Counted from the first letter of the stretch, positions 1 through 7,555 are shown. The stretch: DNA of 23,343 nt from CBDBJK01 sp965206395 (GCA_965206395.1 CBDBJK010000029.1:1-23343); one strand, 5' to 3'. Numbers and translations: made by a program. The notes: generated by a model not told the origin, from the sequence alone.

Positions 1-1
1 C

Positions 2-535
2 GCTCTGGGCATACCATTCTTCTCGCTTGTCGTGGGCCTTGCCCTTGATGGCGAGGTGTTGGTCGGCGTAACCTACGACCCCATGCGCCGCGAAATGTTC
101 CACGCCGAGCGAGGCAAAGGCGCTTTCTTGAACGACGAGCCTATCCACGTATCTGATACGTCCTCTCTGGATGAGAGCATCATCGGTATGGATCTGGGCC
201 AACCAGACCAGGGAGCGGTCAACGGACTCAACGTAATCACATCCATCTGGCCCGGCATGTACAGCGCTCGCATCATGGGGTCGGCGGCATTGGGATTGTC
301 TTACGCCGCCGCTGGCCGCTACGACCTCTACTTTCATCACAGTTTGTCGCCCTGGGATCAGGTGGCCGGTATGCTGCTGGTCGAGGAGGCAGGCGGCATC
401 GTCACCGACCGCAACGGCAAGCGGGCGAGCCCATACAGCGATGGCATCATCGCGTCCAGCGCCGCCATTCACACCGATTTCCTGCGCAAGACCGAAGGCA
501 TGGCGTGGCGCGAGCCTGCCATAAAAAGGGTATAG
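2..535 (+). CDS. Inositol monophosphatase family protein, C-terminal part
   Basis: The frame is open from the left edge, so the N-terminus lies outside the window; about 177 residues are visible, ending at TAG 533-535. The visible part carries the second signature of the lithium-sensitive Mg-dependent phosphatase superfamily (IMPase / FBPase / CysQ): SPWDQVAGMLLVEEAGG, in which the Asp after Trp is a metal ligand. The stretch before it, with a GVTYDPMRREMF segment and a GAFLNDEPI segment, is the usual middle of these enzymes. The family removes phosphate from inositol phosphates, 3'-phosphoadenosine phosphates or sugar phosphates; substrate cannot be assigned because the DPIDGT motif is missing from view. 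It converges on the protease gene across an inverted repeat. Confidence 0.88.
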   Translation, partial: ALGIPFFSLVVGLALDGEVLVGVTYDPMRREMFHAERGKGAFLNDEPIHVSDTSSLDESIIGMDLGQPDQGAVNGLNVITSIWPGMYSARIMGSAALGLSYAAAGRYDLYFHHSLSPWDQVAGMLLVEEAGGIVTDRNGKRASPYSDGIIASSAAIHTDFLRKTEGMAWREPAIKRV

Positions 536-540
536 GGGTC

Positions 541-597
541 AGGGTTTGGGGGTTAGGAGATTGACTCCCAACTCTTTCACCCTAAACCCCAAACCCT
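541..597. terminator. Inverted repeat between convergent genes, probable bidirectional terminator
   Basis: The left arm at 541-557 (agggtttgggggttagg) and the right arm at 580-597 (cctaaaccccaaaccct plus one flanking base) are nearly perfect reverse complements around a loop of roughly 20 nt. It lies in the 74-nt gap between the stops of the phosphatase (+) and protease (-) genes, where a shared terminator is expected. No clear T-run follows on either side, so intrinsic termination is an inference from position and pairing. Confidence 0.5.
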
Positions 598-609
598 ATA
601 TCCTCCGTC

Positions 610-1611
610 CTACCCCGTTGGACGCTCCCCTAGAGTGACCTTTGCCGATTGTCTATCGGTGCCTCGGAAGAAGATGATTTCTATCTCCTCCCCTGGCGGA
701 TTGGCGATGAGGAACTTCGAAAGCTCGCCGGTGTTGGCTATCGACTCGCCGTCCATTTCAACGATGACATCGCCCTGCTGCAGTCCTGCGTTGGCGGCTG
801 CGGTGCTGAAGATGACGCGCGCCACCAAGATTCCTTCGGTTACTGGCACGCCCACCTGTCCCGCAAGCCCTGGGCTGAGGTTGATTGGCGTGATGCCGAG
901 GAATCCGCGATCCACGTAGCCGCGATCCATAAGCTGCTCTGCCACGACCTTCGCGTCGTCGATGTTGATGGAGAAGCCGATTCCCTGGCTGCCCTGAATG
1001 ATGGCCGTGTTGATTCCGACGACCTCTGCCCTGTTGTTCACCAGTGGGCCGCCGCTATTGCCGGGGTTAATCGAGGCGTCGGTCTGAATCAGGTCTACTA
1101 TCGTGTTCCGGCTGTCAGTGTCTATTGAACGACCCAATGCACTCACGACGCCCTTGCTCACCGATGGGCCGCCGGGCAGTCCTAGAGCGTGGCCGATGGC
1201 GATTACGTCTTCTCCCACCTGAAGCTCGGAGGAAAGTCCCAGCTTCGCAGGTTGAAGCCCTTCGGTGTCGATGCGAATGATCGCAAGGTCTGTGCTGAGG
1301 TCGCCACCGATAAGCTCCGCCGGAAAGCTATCGCCGTTGCCCAGCGTCACGGTTATGGTGTTCGCTCCGTCCACGACATGGTTGTTGGTTAGAATGTGTC
1401 CGTCAGTATCCAGGATTACGCCCGTGCCAACACCTGTACCGGGCGTCGGTTGGTTGAAGGCTCCTGCAGCCAGAACCGTCTCAGTGACTATCTGGACTAC
1501 CGAAGGCGTCAGAATTTTCACGACATCGACGGTCGAGTCATTGCCGCACGCGACCAGACCCAACGCGAGAACGCCGAAAATGGCTATTACGAAATGAGAG
1601 CGTTTGAACAT
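610..1611 (-). CDS. DegP/HtrA-type trypsin-like serine protease with one PDZ domain, lipoprotein
   Basis: This is a 333-aa envelope protease of the S1C (HtrA/DegP/DegS) type that degrades or senses misfolded exported proteins. The N-terminus is a lipoprotein signal: hydrophobic segment 7-21 ending in lipobox LVAC with Cys22. The catalytic triad is visible: His78 in LTNNHVVDG, Asp108 in STDLAII, Ser186 in INPGNSGGPL. A single PDZ domain covers about residues 240-330 (GILVARVIF...GDVIVEMDG). The chosen start is ATG 1611-1609, preceded 9 nt upstream by AAGGAGG (complement of 1621-1627). A longer reading frame opens with TTG at 1632, but that would place the Shine-Dalgarno sequence inside the gene. 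One PDZ domain and a lipid anchor resemble DegS/HtrA-like proteases of Gram-positive and Chloroflexota bacteria rather than two-PDZ DegP. Confidence 0.93.
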   Translation of the reverse strand: MFKRSHFVIAIFGVLALGLVACGNDSTVDVVKILTPSVVQIVTETVLAAGAFNQPTPGTGVGTGVILDTDGHILTNNHVVDGANTITVTLGNGDSFPAELIGGDLSTDLAIIRIDTEGLQPAKLGLSSELQVGEDVIAIGHALGLPGGPSVSKGVVSALGRSIDTDSRNTIVDLIQTDASINPGNSGGPLVNNRAEVVGINTAIIQGSQGIGFSINIDDAKVVAEQLMDRGYVDRGFLGITPINLSPGLAGQVGVPVTEGILVARVIFSTAAANAGLQQGDVIVEMDGESIANTGELSKFLIANPPGEEIEIIFFRGTDRQSAKVTLGERPTG

Positions 1612-1766
1612 GAGGTATGTCCTCCTTAACAAATAATGGGATGGTCAGAAAACAAAAGGGTGTGCGCCTCATCCACACAAACCTATATATCTAAGATGAC
1701 CACCGACAGCCATACGATTCTCAATATAAAACGTAAGACCGCCTTCCCGCGTTAGGAGGAGTTGTT

Positions 1767-2606
1767 CTAGTCGACCAGAAAGCGCCTTAGCTCCTGTACC
1801 AGGAAGTCGGGATTATCCACCGAAATGCTATGCCCGGACTCCGGCACTTCTACTAATTGCAAACCGGGTTGGGGTTCCCTCATGCGCGCCAGAATCTCCG
1901 GCGACAGGAAATTGCTCTCAGCGCCCTTCATCTCAAGTATGGGACACCTGATCTTGGCCCATTGCTCCCACAGATAGGGAACCTCTCTGGCTCCGAAGCC
2001 GCCGTTTATCCAGAACATGTCAGGGTCTTGCTTTAGGACATACTTACCGGCGTAGTTCAGCCTCAACCCGTGCTCGGCCGAGTTTCGCAGGATTTCCTCT
2101 TTCGCCCTGGGGTTTTGCTTCAGACCATTTTCTACGAACTCGTCTATGCTGCGCCAACCCAGCAGACGACGGTTCATGCCGCCTATCTGACTCTGGGCCG
2201 AGGCGACGCTCATCTCCGGGCCGTAGTCCAGGCATACGAAGTGCTTGAGGTGGTTGGAGTGGTCGCCGGCGTATGGGATGCCATTGCGTGCGCCCAGCGA
2301 AGCGCCGCAGAAGTCGTAGGGAAGGATGCCGATTGCCTCGGCGAACTCTGCGATGTCGGAGGCAAAGTCCTTCACCGCGTAGCCTTCGCGCGTGTGGTCG
2401 GAGTCGCCATGCCCGCGCTGGTCGAGGGCGATGACTCGAAACTCGTCGTGTAGCTCTCTGGCGATATGGTCCCAGTTGTGGGCGTTGCCACCCTGCCCGT
2501 GCGCGAGCAGCAGAGTGCGGTTCGAGCTTCCGCCCCAGTCCACGTAGTGGATATTCAGGCCGTTGACCTCTACGAAATGGTCTGTAGGCTGCAAAGTAGT
2601 AGACAT
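1767..2606 (-). CDS. Alpha/beta hydrolase
   Basis: This is a 279-aa alpha/beta-hydrolase-fold enzyme, cytosolic (no signal peptide). The oxyanion region HGQGG (36-40) and DQRGHGDS (62-69) are typical. The nucleophile elbow is CGASLGA, with Ser103 as nucleophile, and the catalytic His is His259 in ESGHSIS; the acid residue is probably in the RCPILEMKG...ESN region. The fold covers esterases, haloalkane dehalogenases, C-C hydrolases and epoxide hydrolases, and the sequence does not decide among them. ATG 2606 was chosen because GAGGTG lies 6 nt upstream; a GTG codon at 2615 would add three residues. It stands alone, 155 nt upstream of the protease gene on the same strand. Confidence 0.9.
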   Translation of the reverse strand: MSTTLQPTDHFVEVNGLNIHYVDWGGSSNRTLLLAHGQGGNAHNWDHIARELHDEFRVIALDQRGHGDSDHTREGYAVKDFASDIAEFAEAIGILPYDFCGASLGARNGIPYAGDHSNHLKHFVCLDYGPEMSVASAQSQIGGMNRRLLGWRSIDEFVENGLKQNPRAKEEILRNSAEHGLRLNYAGKYVLKQDPDMFWINGGFGAREVPYLWEQWAKIRCPILEMKGAESNFLSPEILARMREPQPGLQLVEVPESGHSISVDNPDFLVQELRRFLVD

Positions 2607-2867
2607 ACTGTTCACCTCATCTTTTCGTCAGCTTAAAAAGGGCAAAAGAGATACCCCATCCAAGGTCGATGGACATGGTATCAGAATTACGCGGTGCGGA
2701 GAAGAAGCGGAAGAAGACACTCGGACGAGAGAGCAATCAAACAACCTGTGAGGGTTTCGTCTAGTGGGGGGTATAGAGGGGACACCTGAAAGCAAAAGGG
2801 TAGGCTGTACCTACGAAATGGTTGTCACCTTCGTCCTGGCGTTTGGCGATTTCATATCCTACCTTCA

Positions 2868-3266
2868 TTATTCAATCGAATCTTCAGCAATCAACTGTTT
2901 AATTCGTTTTGCTATCATCGACGGTGAAAGTGTTCGAGCATCCAGCATGGTTCGATCTTTTTCTATGAAGTCCAACTTGTCTACGTCTGTATCTGCTAAG
3001 ACAATCGGAACTACTTTTTTCCCCAAAGCCTGCGCCGCACCTAGCTCGACCATGACCCAACTGCTCGCCAACGCGTGCTTCGATAGGAGTATTATCACGG
3101 CATCGGCTGCCTTGAGTCGTTCCCGGACCACCTGGAACATGGTGTCATATGAGGCAGTTTCAACGAGATCAGACCTACCGCCGATATGAAGCTTCGTGAG
3201 AGCCTCTTTGAGTTCATCCGCATATTCGTGATCATCGTAAGAGTGTGAGATGAACACTTTAGTCAT
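2868..3266 (-). CDS. TIR-domain protein (second of tandem pair)
   Basis: A 132-aa protein consisting almost wholly of one TIR domain: MTKVFISHSYDD at the start (beta-A strand plus SHS), a hydrophobic AVIILLSKHAL strand, then SSWVMVELGAAQALGKKVVPIVL. Glu74 in that motif aligns with the NADase glutamate of enzymatic TIR domains (inference from the S-x-W-x3-E pattern). The start is ATG 3266, overlapping the upstream TIR gene's stop by 8 nt (ATGACTAA), with GGAGG about 6 nt upstream; a longer frame to 3320 would overlap far more and lose this SD. TIR domains of bacteria hydrolyse or cyclise NAD, often in anti-phage defence. No linked sensor domain or NADase-activated effector is visible within the gene. 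Confidence 0.85.
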   Translation of the reverse strand: MTKVFISHSYDDHEYADELKEALTKLHIGGRSDLVETASYDTMFQVVRERLKAADAVIILLSKHALASSWVMVELGAAQALGKKVVPIVLADTDVDKLDFIEKDRTMLDARTLSPSMIAKRIKQLIAEDSIE

Positions 3267-3684
3267 TGTCCGCCTCCGATACTCGTGATTGAAGCTCGGT
3301 GAGATAGCGGTCAAAGTCATTTAACTCGAGAATATTGATGTTCTCGAAAATGGCTTTTCCTCCAGCTAACTCTTCGAACTGGGTAATTGAAAGGCCATGA
3401 AGGACAGCAATCACGCGTTTACCTTGAGCCCAAGCAGCCCCAACCTCGATCCAAACCCAAGATCTCGTAACAGACCAGGGCGTGAAGAGCACCACGAGTT
3501 CCTGCGCTTGATGCAGTTCTGCATGGATTCGCTCCTTGAAATTTTCGCCCGAGGCAACATCGTCAATATCAAGAAAAGTATCTGCTCCGCAATCCTCACG
3601 GATGCGTCTTCCAATCTGCCGCGCGACCCAAGAATCTGTGGTTCCATGAGACACGAACACTTTGAACTGTAACATATCGTTCAT
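3259..3684 (-). CDS. TIR-domain protein (first of tandem pair)
   Basis: A 141-aa single-domain TIR protein. FKVFVSHGTTD (7-17) is the first strand and box; LDIDDVASGENF (38-49) is a BB-loop-like region; RSWVWIEVGAAWAQGKRVIAVL contains Glu80 at the putative NADase position. The C-terminal 45 residues are helical and without a second known domain. It differs strongly from its neighbour (only the core TIR motifs are shared), so the pair looks like two different partners rather than a recent duplication. The start ATG 3684 has no strong SD; ATG 3675 is an alternative. The coding DNA looks AT-richer than the flanking metabolic genes, which fits horizontal acquisition. Confidence 0.85.
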   Translation of the reverse strand: MNDMLQFKVFVSHGTTDSWVARQIGRRIREDCGADTFLDIDDVASGENFKERIHAELHQAQELVVLFTPWSVTRSWVWIEVGAAWAQGKRVIAVLHGLSITQFEELAGGKAIFENINILELNDFDRYLTELQSRVSEADND

Positions 3685-3919
3685 CGGGATACGTCATGCC
3701 TACATTGCAGTAACCCGTACACATGAATTTGATTCATTATTTCAGCAAGAACCACCTGACTACAAGTAGACCCCTAATAGGGTGATAATCTGCGCCAAAT
3801 GGAGTGCCCATTCCCTCATCAACTTGATGAAATAAGATATAGGCCAATCCAACAGAAAACCTTGTGGATTAGAGGCAGAGGAGGAGGCTTTAGTGTAGCC
3901 GTGTTGGGGGGAAGGAAGC

Positions 3920-4108
3920 CTAGCGGTTTCGGCGGCGTCGCATACGGCGTAGGCTGCGCGCCTTGTCCAGGCGGTCCTGCTCACCTTTGGTGCGGAAGAA
4001 ACGTCGGTTTCTAAGCTCTCGGAGTATGCCGGAGCGCTGCATAGAGGTCTGGAACCTCTTTAGAAGGCCTTCAGGGTCTTCGCCATCGCGTAGTGTTACA
4101 TGCGTCAA
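3920..4108 (-). CDS. rpsU: 30S ribosomal protein bS21
   Basis: A 62-aa, very basic protein matching bS21: a short N-terminal strand THVTLRDGED, then EGLLKRFQTSMQRSGILRELRNRR, then a Lys/Arg-rich tail ending RRMRRRRNR. bS21 binds the small subunit near the platform and anti-SD region and aids initiation. The start codon is TTG at 4108, with GAGGAG about 6 nt upstream; no in-frame ATG exists near the N-terminus. It is monocistronic here, followed by the TIR pair on the same strand after a 235-nt gap with no gene or clear terminator in it. Confidence 0.88.
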   Translation of the reverse strand: MTHVTLRDGEDPEGLLKRFQTSMQRSGILRELRNRRFFRTKGEQDRLDKARSLRRMRRRRNR

Positions 4109-4457
4109 AAGACTCTCCTCACCAGACTGAGCCGATGCTAAACAAATACGTATTCTTTAATATACACCGCTCCGCGACTCTTGATATTAAGACAAGCCAA
4201 CAATGAGTTCAGATAGCTTGAGTCGGGAGCAAAGCAAGATTGAGGGGACTATCGTCACCAGCGAAATTAGTATATCACACCCTTGCGAGAACTCACAATC
4301 GCCTGATGCGCATTACAATCCCCAGTGTGGTGCGGAGAAGGAACCTTATCCCGGCTCGCCGCCTGCAAGCAAATGCTCTGTTGACACCCTTCGATTCGTA
4401 GTAGTAACCTTCAACCGCCGGGTCACGCGGGTCTTAGACCAATGCGTGTCTTACTTA
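4109..4457. other. Gene-free stretch between rpsU and the insertion sequence
   Basis: This 349-nt gap holds the divergent 5' regions of rpsU (-) and of the + strand operon. The only long open frame (4203-4490, +) has no SD, is Ser/Pro-rich without a recognisable domain and runs through the insertion-sequence end, so it was not accepted. No tRNA cloverleaf was seen. A TTGACA hexamer at 4381-4386 is listed separately. Confidence 0.5.
4381..4409 (+). promoter_or_regulatory. Possible promoter of the downstream operon, now cut off by the IS
   Basis: A perfect -35 hexamer TTGACA lies at 4381-4386. The matching -10 is poor (tagtaa at 4402 or gtaacc at 4404, spacers 15 and 17), so this is weak. If the 883 bp of IS plus one target copy are removed, the dienelactone-hydrolase-like start would lie about 85 nt downstream, a reasonable leader length. 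Confidence 0.25.
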
Positions 4458-4522
4458 GAGCGTCTAACAAAACCTAATAAAAGGGGTTAGAATCTGGACA
4501 TTCTCTGGAGGAGGATGACCTA

Positions 4523-4924
4523 ATGTCTAAGCCCCTTGTAAGCGATGAATTCTGGGAACTGGTGCAACCTTTACTGCCGCCACAACCACCGAAGCCGAAA
4601 GGAGGAAGGCCCAGGATACCTGACAGACAGGTCCTAAGTGGGATACTGTTCGTGCTAAAGACAGGCATTGGCTGGGAAGACCTACCCAAGGAGATGGACT
4701 GTGGCAGTGGGATGACCTGCTGGAGGCGCCTCAGAGATTGGCACCAGTCGGGAGTCTGGGAGCGCATCCACTTGGTATGCCTTGAGCGCCTGCAAGCAGC
4801 TGAGCGCATAGACTGGACTCGCGCAGTGCTGGACAGTGCTTCAGTGCGAGCAGTTTTTGGGGGCAGAAAACAGGCCCCAACCCCACGGACAGGGCGAAGG
4901 CGGGTAGCAAGCATCATATCATAA
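4523..4924 (+). CDS. IS5-family transposase, first frame (orfA)
   Basis: 133 aa up to its own stop. It begins KPLVSDEFWELVQPLLPP, the typical N-terminal DNA-binding (DUF4096-like) region of IS5-family transposases, followed by GRPRIPDRQVLSGILFVLKTGIGWEDLP. The first catalytic Asp is in VLDSASVRA. After the AAA codon 4868-4870 the frame drifts into PTPRTGRRR and stops, whereas the -1 frame continues with the expected TGPNPTDR sequence and family motifs. The start ATG has gaggaggatgacct upstream. This could be programmed -1 frameshifting on the A-run in AGAAAAC, or a mutation. Confidence 0.9.
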   Translation: MSKPLVSDEFWELVQPLLPPQPPKPKGGRPRIPDRQVLSGILFVLKTGIGWEDLPKEMDCGSGMTCWRRLRDWHQSGVWERIHLVCLERLQAAERIDWTRAVLDSASVRAVFGGRKQAPTPRTGRRRVASIIS

Positions 4925-5319
4925 CCGATGCCCAGGGCATTCCACTGGCGGTCAGGTTGACTGGCGCGAACGCTCACGATGTCACCCAAGCCCTTGAGTT
5001 GGTGGATGCCATACCTGCTGTCAAGGGCAAGCGAGGCAGGCCTCGCAAGCGTCCTCTTCAGGCGCAGGGAGACAGAGGGTATGACTCTGAGCCTGTTCGC
5101 AAGGAGTTGAAGAAGCGACATATCTGGCCGCTGCTGGCCAAGCGAGGTGAGCCGCATGGCAGCGGGTTGGGTGTGCATAGATGGGTGGTTGAGAGAAGCC
5201 TGAGTTGGCTTCATCAGTTCCGACGCTTACGGGTTCGATATGAGCGCAGGGCAGACATACATGAGGCTTTCTTGGCCATAGGTTGTGCCATCATCTGCTC
5301 TCGCTTTCTGTTCCAATAA
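4870..5319 (+). CDS. IS5-family transposase, second frame (orfB, -1)
   Basis: About 149 codons in the -1 frame relative to orfA, starting at the shift site. It contains KHHIITDAQGIPLAV, LTGANAHD, the second catalytic Asp in GDRGYDS and the catalytic Glu in VVERSLSWLHQFRRLRVRYER. Joined at 4868-4870 the two frames give about 265 residues, the normal length for this transposase group, and no residue of the DDE core is missing. An internal ATG at 4957 exists but would omit the first Asp. So the active product, if any, needs the frame change. Confidence 0.85.
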   Translation, partial: TGPNPTDRAKAGSKHHIITDAQGIPLAVRLTGANAHDVTQALELVDAIPAVKGKRGRPRKRPLQAQGDRGYDSEPVRKELKKRHIWPLLAKRGEPHGSGLGVHRWVVERSLSWLHQFRRLRVRYERRADIHEAFLAIGCAIICSRFLFQ

Positions 5320-5378
5320 TGGTTTTGTTAGACGCTCTTAGAAGGAGTTCCGAATTCTGCAAGGAGGAGATATTCGCT

Positions 5379-6128
5379 ATGGCTATATATGAAGGAATGT
5401 TAGCCGAGACCGTTCGCATCAAAGGGCATAACGGTGATGAGATTGACGCCTACCTCGCCCGACCTCTTGGAGCGGGGCCTTTCCCTGGCGTCGTGCTCAT
5501 TCATCACATGCCTGGCTGGGACGAGGCGTCCAAAGAGATGGCGCGCAAGCTCGCGTATCATGGCTACGCGTGCATCTCTCCGAACCTCCATTTTCGTGTA
5601 GGCCCCGGAGAGATTGACGATGTCGTGGCTGCTGTGCGGGCCGAGGGAGGCACGCCAGACGCTCAGTTCCTGGGCGATTTTGAAGGGGCGATGAGCCACC
5701 TTCGCGCTCTGCCTTATCACAATGGCAAGATTGGCTGCATTGGCTTCTGCTCCGGCGGCAGGCAGTCATATATCGCGGCCTGCAAAGCCTCGAACCTGGA
5801 CGCCGCCGTAGACTGCTGGGGAGGTCGCGTAGTTACGAAAGCCGAGGACATCACCGAGCGTCAGCCCGTCGCGCCTTTTGATATGACCAGCGACATGAGC
5901 GCCCCATTGCTGGGTATCTTTGGCAACGATGACCAGTCGCCTTCACCGGAGGATGTGAACCAGACAGAGGATGAGCTTAAGAAGCTCAACAAGACCTATG
6001 AATTCCACAGGTACGATGGCGCAGGGCACGGCTTCTTCGCCGTCGACCGCCCAAGCTATCGGGTCGAGCAGGCCGTGGACGCCTGGAAGAAGGTGTTCGC
6101 CTGGTATGACAAATACCTCAGCGTGTAG
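5379..6128 (+). CDS. Dienelactone hydrolase family protein
   Basis: A 249-aa alpha/beta hydrolase of the dienelactone hydrolase family, whose founder opens dienelactones in chlorocatechol degradation; many relatives act on other esters or lactones. The nucleophile is Cys rather than Ser: Cys124 in GFCSGG, which is diagnostic. The acid is probably in GNDDQSPS and the His in DGAGHGFF. ATG 5379 is preceded by AAGGAGGAG ending 9 nt upstream; the frame is open back to 5283, but that part lies in the IS end and was rejected. It is the first gene of the + strand catabolic run, and the IS has landed immediately in front of it. Confidence 0.92.
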   Translation: MAIYEGMLAETVRIKGHNGDEIDAYLARPLGAGPFPGVVLIHHMPGWDEASKEMARKLAYHGYACISPNLHFRVGPGEIDDVVAAVRAEGGTPDAQFLGDFEGAMSHLRALPYHNGKIGCIGFCSGGRQSYIAACKASNLDAAVDCWGGRVVTKAEDITERQPVAPFDMTSDMSAPLLGIFGNDDQSPSPEDVNQTEDELKKLNKTYEFHRYDGAGHGFFAVDRPSYRVEQAVDAWKKVFAWYDKYLSV

Positions 6129-6142
6129 CAGGGCTTCCAGAA

Positions 6143-6227
6143 TTTGACCTCATCTGCTTCCCCTCTCTGTTCACGGAGAGGGCGCCTAAAAATAAGGTTT
6201 CTTCTTGAATTGGCGGGTGAGGTCAAA
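6143..6227. repeat. Dispersed inverted-repeat element, copy A (85 bp)
   Basis: The ends are a perfect 10-bp inverted repeat, tttgacctca (6143-6152) and tgaggtcaaa (6218-6227). Inside is a hairpin ccctctc (6161-6167) / gagaggg (6176-6182). The same plan is found in copies B, C and D elsewhere in this window. Confidence 0.7.
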
Positions 6228-6289
6228 GGCATGATAACGACTACATCAAGCTATATGACAGGGGCAAAAGCAATCTCAGGAGAATATCT

Positions 6290-6571
6290 ATGTGCACGTG
6301 GATTATCGAGAAGACGGAAGTATCGGGCAGCGGCAAGGGGCCTCAAGGCTGGTTCCCCCTGAGCGAGGCGAGGGTGTACTACGACCATCCGCACTACACG
6401 CCCGCCGATCATACGCTGAACATCGACTTCGTGAACGAGTCGCAGGGCATCGGCGCGAGAGTCGCTGTAGAGCTTAGCGCGGAGTCCGCACTGGGCCTTG
6501 TCGACAAGATTCTTGTCGCCTTGAAATCAGGAGAGGCTCAGCATGACATCGAAGTGCCCATGGCCGGATAA
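6290..6571 (+). CDS. DUF6295-like small protein
   Basis: A 93-aa protein starting MCTWIIEKTEVSGSGKG, followed by WFPLSEARVYYDHP, then ALNIDFVNES-like and ARVAVELS segments. From memory this pattern matches the small uncharacterised family DUF6295 (MCT-I-EKTEV-GSGKG...GWFPL...VYYDHP); no function is known. No signal peptide or membrane segment is seen. The Cys2 next to the start and several His residues might bind a metal, but this is speculation. ATG 6290 has AGGAG about 8 nt upstream. It sits between the hydrolase and the deacetylase-like gene, which suggests a role in the same catabolic route. Confidence 0.75.
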   Translation: MCTWIIEKTEVSGSGKGPQGWFPLSEARVYYDHPHYTPADHTLNIDFVNESQGIGARVAVELSAESALGLVDKILVALKSGEAQHDIEVPMAG

Positions 6572-6619
6572 GTGCAGGCGGCTTCTGGTAAGACGATGTT
6601 TATAAAGGAGCGCTGAACA

Positions 6620-7501
6620 ATGGCTGAAAAAGAGATTTTGTGTGCCTTCGGTATAGACGTAGACGCGGTGGGTGGCTGGCTTGGCTCCTATGGGGGCGAG
6701 GATTCCCCGGACGACATATCGCGCGGCGTATTCGCGGGCGAGGTTGGAGCACCGCGTCTGTTGAAGCTATTCGACCGCTTTGGCATCAAGACGTCGTGGT
6801 TCATCCCAGGCCACTCCATCCAGACGTTTCCTGAGCAGATGAAGGCAGTCGCTGAAGCAGGACACGAAATCGGCGTCCACGGTTACTCGCACGAGAACCC
6901 CATCGCTATGTCGCCGGAACAGGAAGAGGCGGTGCTCGACTACTGCATCGAACTGATAACCGAACTATCCGGCAAACGTCCGACAGGATACGTCGCTCCC
7001 TGGTGGGAGTTTAGCCCTATCACCAACGAGCTTTTGCTCAAGAAGGGCATCAAGTACGACCACAGCCTGATGCACCACGATTTCCAGCCGTACTACGTCC
7101 GCGTCGGCGACAGTTGGACCAAGATCGACTACTCTAAGCATCCGAGGGAATGGATGCAGCCCCTCGTGCGCGGCGAAGAGACTGGCCTGATAGAGATTCC
7201 GGGGAACTGGTATCTCGACGACCTGCCGCCAATGATGTTCATCAAGAACTCGCCAAACAGCCACGGCTTCGTGAATCCGCGACACCTTGAGGAGTCGTGG
7301 CGCGACCAGTTTGACTGGGTGTACCGAGAATACGATTACGCCATCTTCACCATAACTATCCACCCGGACGTGTCTGGGCGGCCACAGGTGTTGATGATGC
7401 TGGAGCGGCTGTTTGCTCACATTATTCGTCATCCCGGCGTGCGATTTCTCACCTTCGACGAGATAGCGAACGACTTCGCCCGCCGCAGCCCTCGAAAATA
7501 G
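6620..7501 (+). CDS. Polysaccharide deacetylase (NodB-like) family protein
   Basis: A 293-aa cytosolic member of carbohydrate esterase family 4 / polysaccharide deacetylase. FGIDVDAVGGW carries the first Asp residues (Asp13, Asp15); the metal-binding motif is HGYSH (His87, His91); RPTGYVAPWWEFSP is motif 3; a late TITIHPDVSGRP segment supplies the C-terminal His. The family removes N-acyl groups or, in the PuuE/cyclic-imidase-type branch, opens amide rings. Lack of a signal peptide and the nearby DUF1989 and CoA-transferase genes favour a small soluble substrate over a cell-wall polymer (inference). ATG 6620 has AAAGGAG about 10 nt upstream. Confidence 0.9.
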   Translation: MAEKEILCAFGIDVDAVGGWLGSYGGEDSPDDISRGVFAGEVGAPRLLKLFDRFGIKTSWFIPGHSIQTFPEQMKAVAEAGHEIGVHGYSHENPIAMSPEQEEAVLDYCIELITELSGKRPTGYVAPWWEFSPITNELLLKKGIKYDHSLMHHDFQPYYVRVGDSWTKIDYSKHPREWMQPLVRGEETGLIEIPGNWYLDDLPPMMFIKNSPNSHGFVNPRHLEESWRDQFDWVYREYDYAIFTITIHPDVSGRPQVLMMLERLFAHIIRHPGVRFLTFDEIANDFARRSPRK

Positions 7502-7555
7502 GCGACGGCATAGCTTCGGCTTGACAGGGGAAAGAAATAAAGAGGCCCGCATTAT

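Larger units (their letters stand above)
4458..5337 (+). mobile_element. IS5-family insertion sequence, complete, 880 bp
   Basis: Perfect 17-bp terminal inverted repeats: GAGCGTCTAACAAAACC at 4458-4474 and its reverse complement at 5321-5337. They are flanked by 3-bp direct repeats TTA (4455-4457 and 5338-5340). Short ends, a 3-bp TNA-like duplication, about 0.88 kb length and a DDE transposase in two overlapping frames fit the IS5 family (IS427-like group; group assignment is inference). Intact ends and identical target copies suggest a fairly recent insertion. It sits 41 nt upstream of the ATG of the dienelactone-hydrolase-like gene. Confidence 0.93.

Noticed and set aside
649..1128. Forward open frame of 159 codons opposite the HtrA-type protease
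   Set aside because: The reverse strand has the full catalytic triad and lipobox; this frame is a shadow.
2868..3684. Assignment of the TIR pair to Thoeris
   Set aside because: Thoeris needs a ThsA effector (SIR2/Macro or TM type). None is present on either side; only two TIR-only genes are seen.
4203..4490. Open frame of 95 codons upstream of the IS
   Set aside because: No SD, low-complexity Ser/Pro-rich sequence, and it reads through the IS inverted repeat; not a credible gene.
4474..5214. Long antisense open frame (246 codons) across the transposase
   Set aside because: It lies fully opposite a recognisable IS5 transposase, has Ser/Arg-rich composition without domains and no SD; it is a shadow of the DDE gene's codon pattern.
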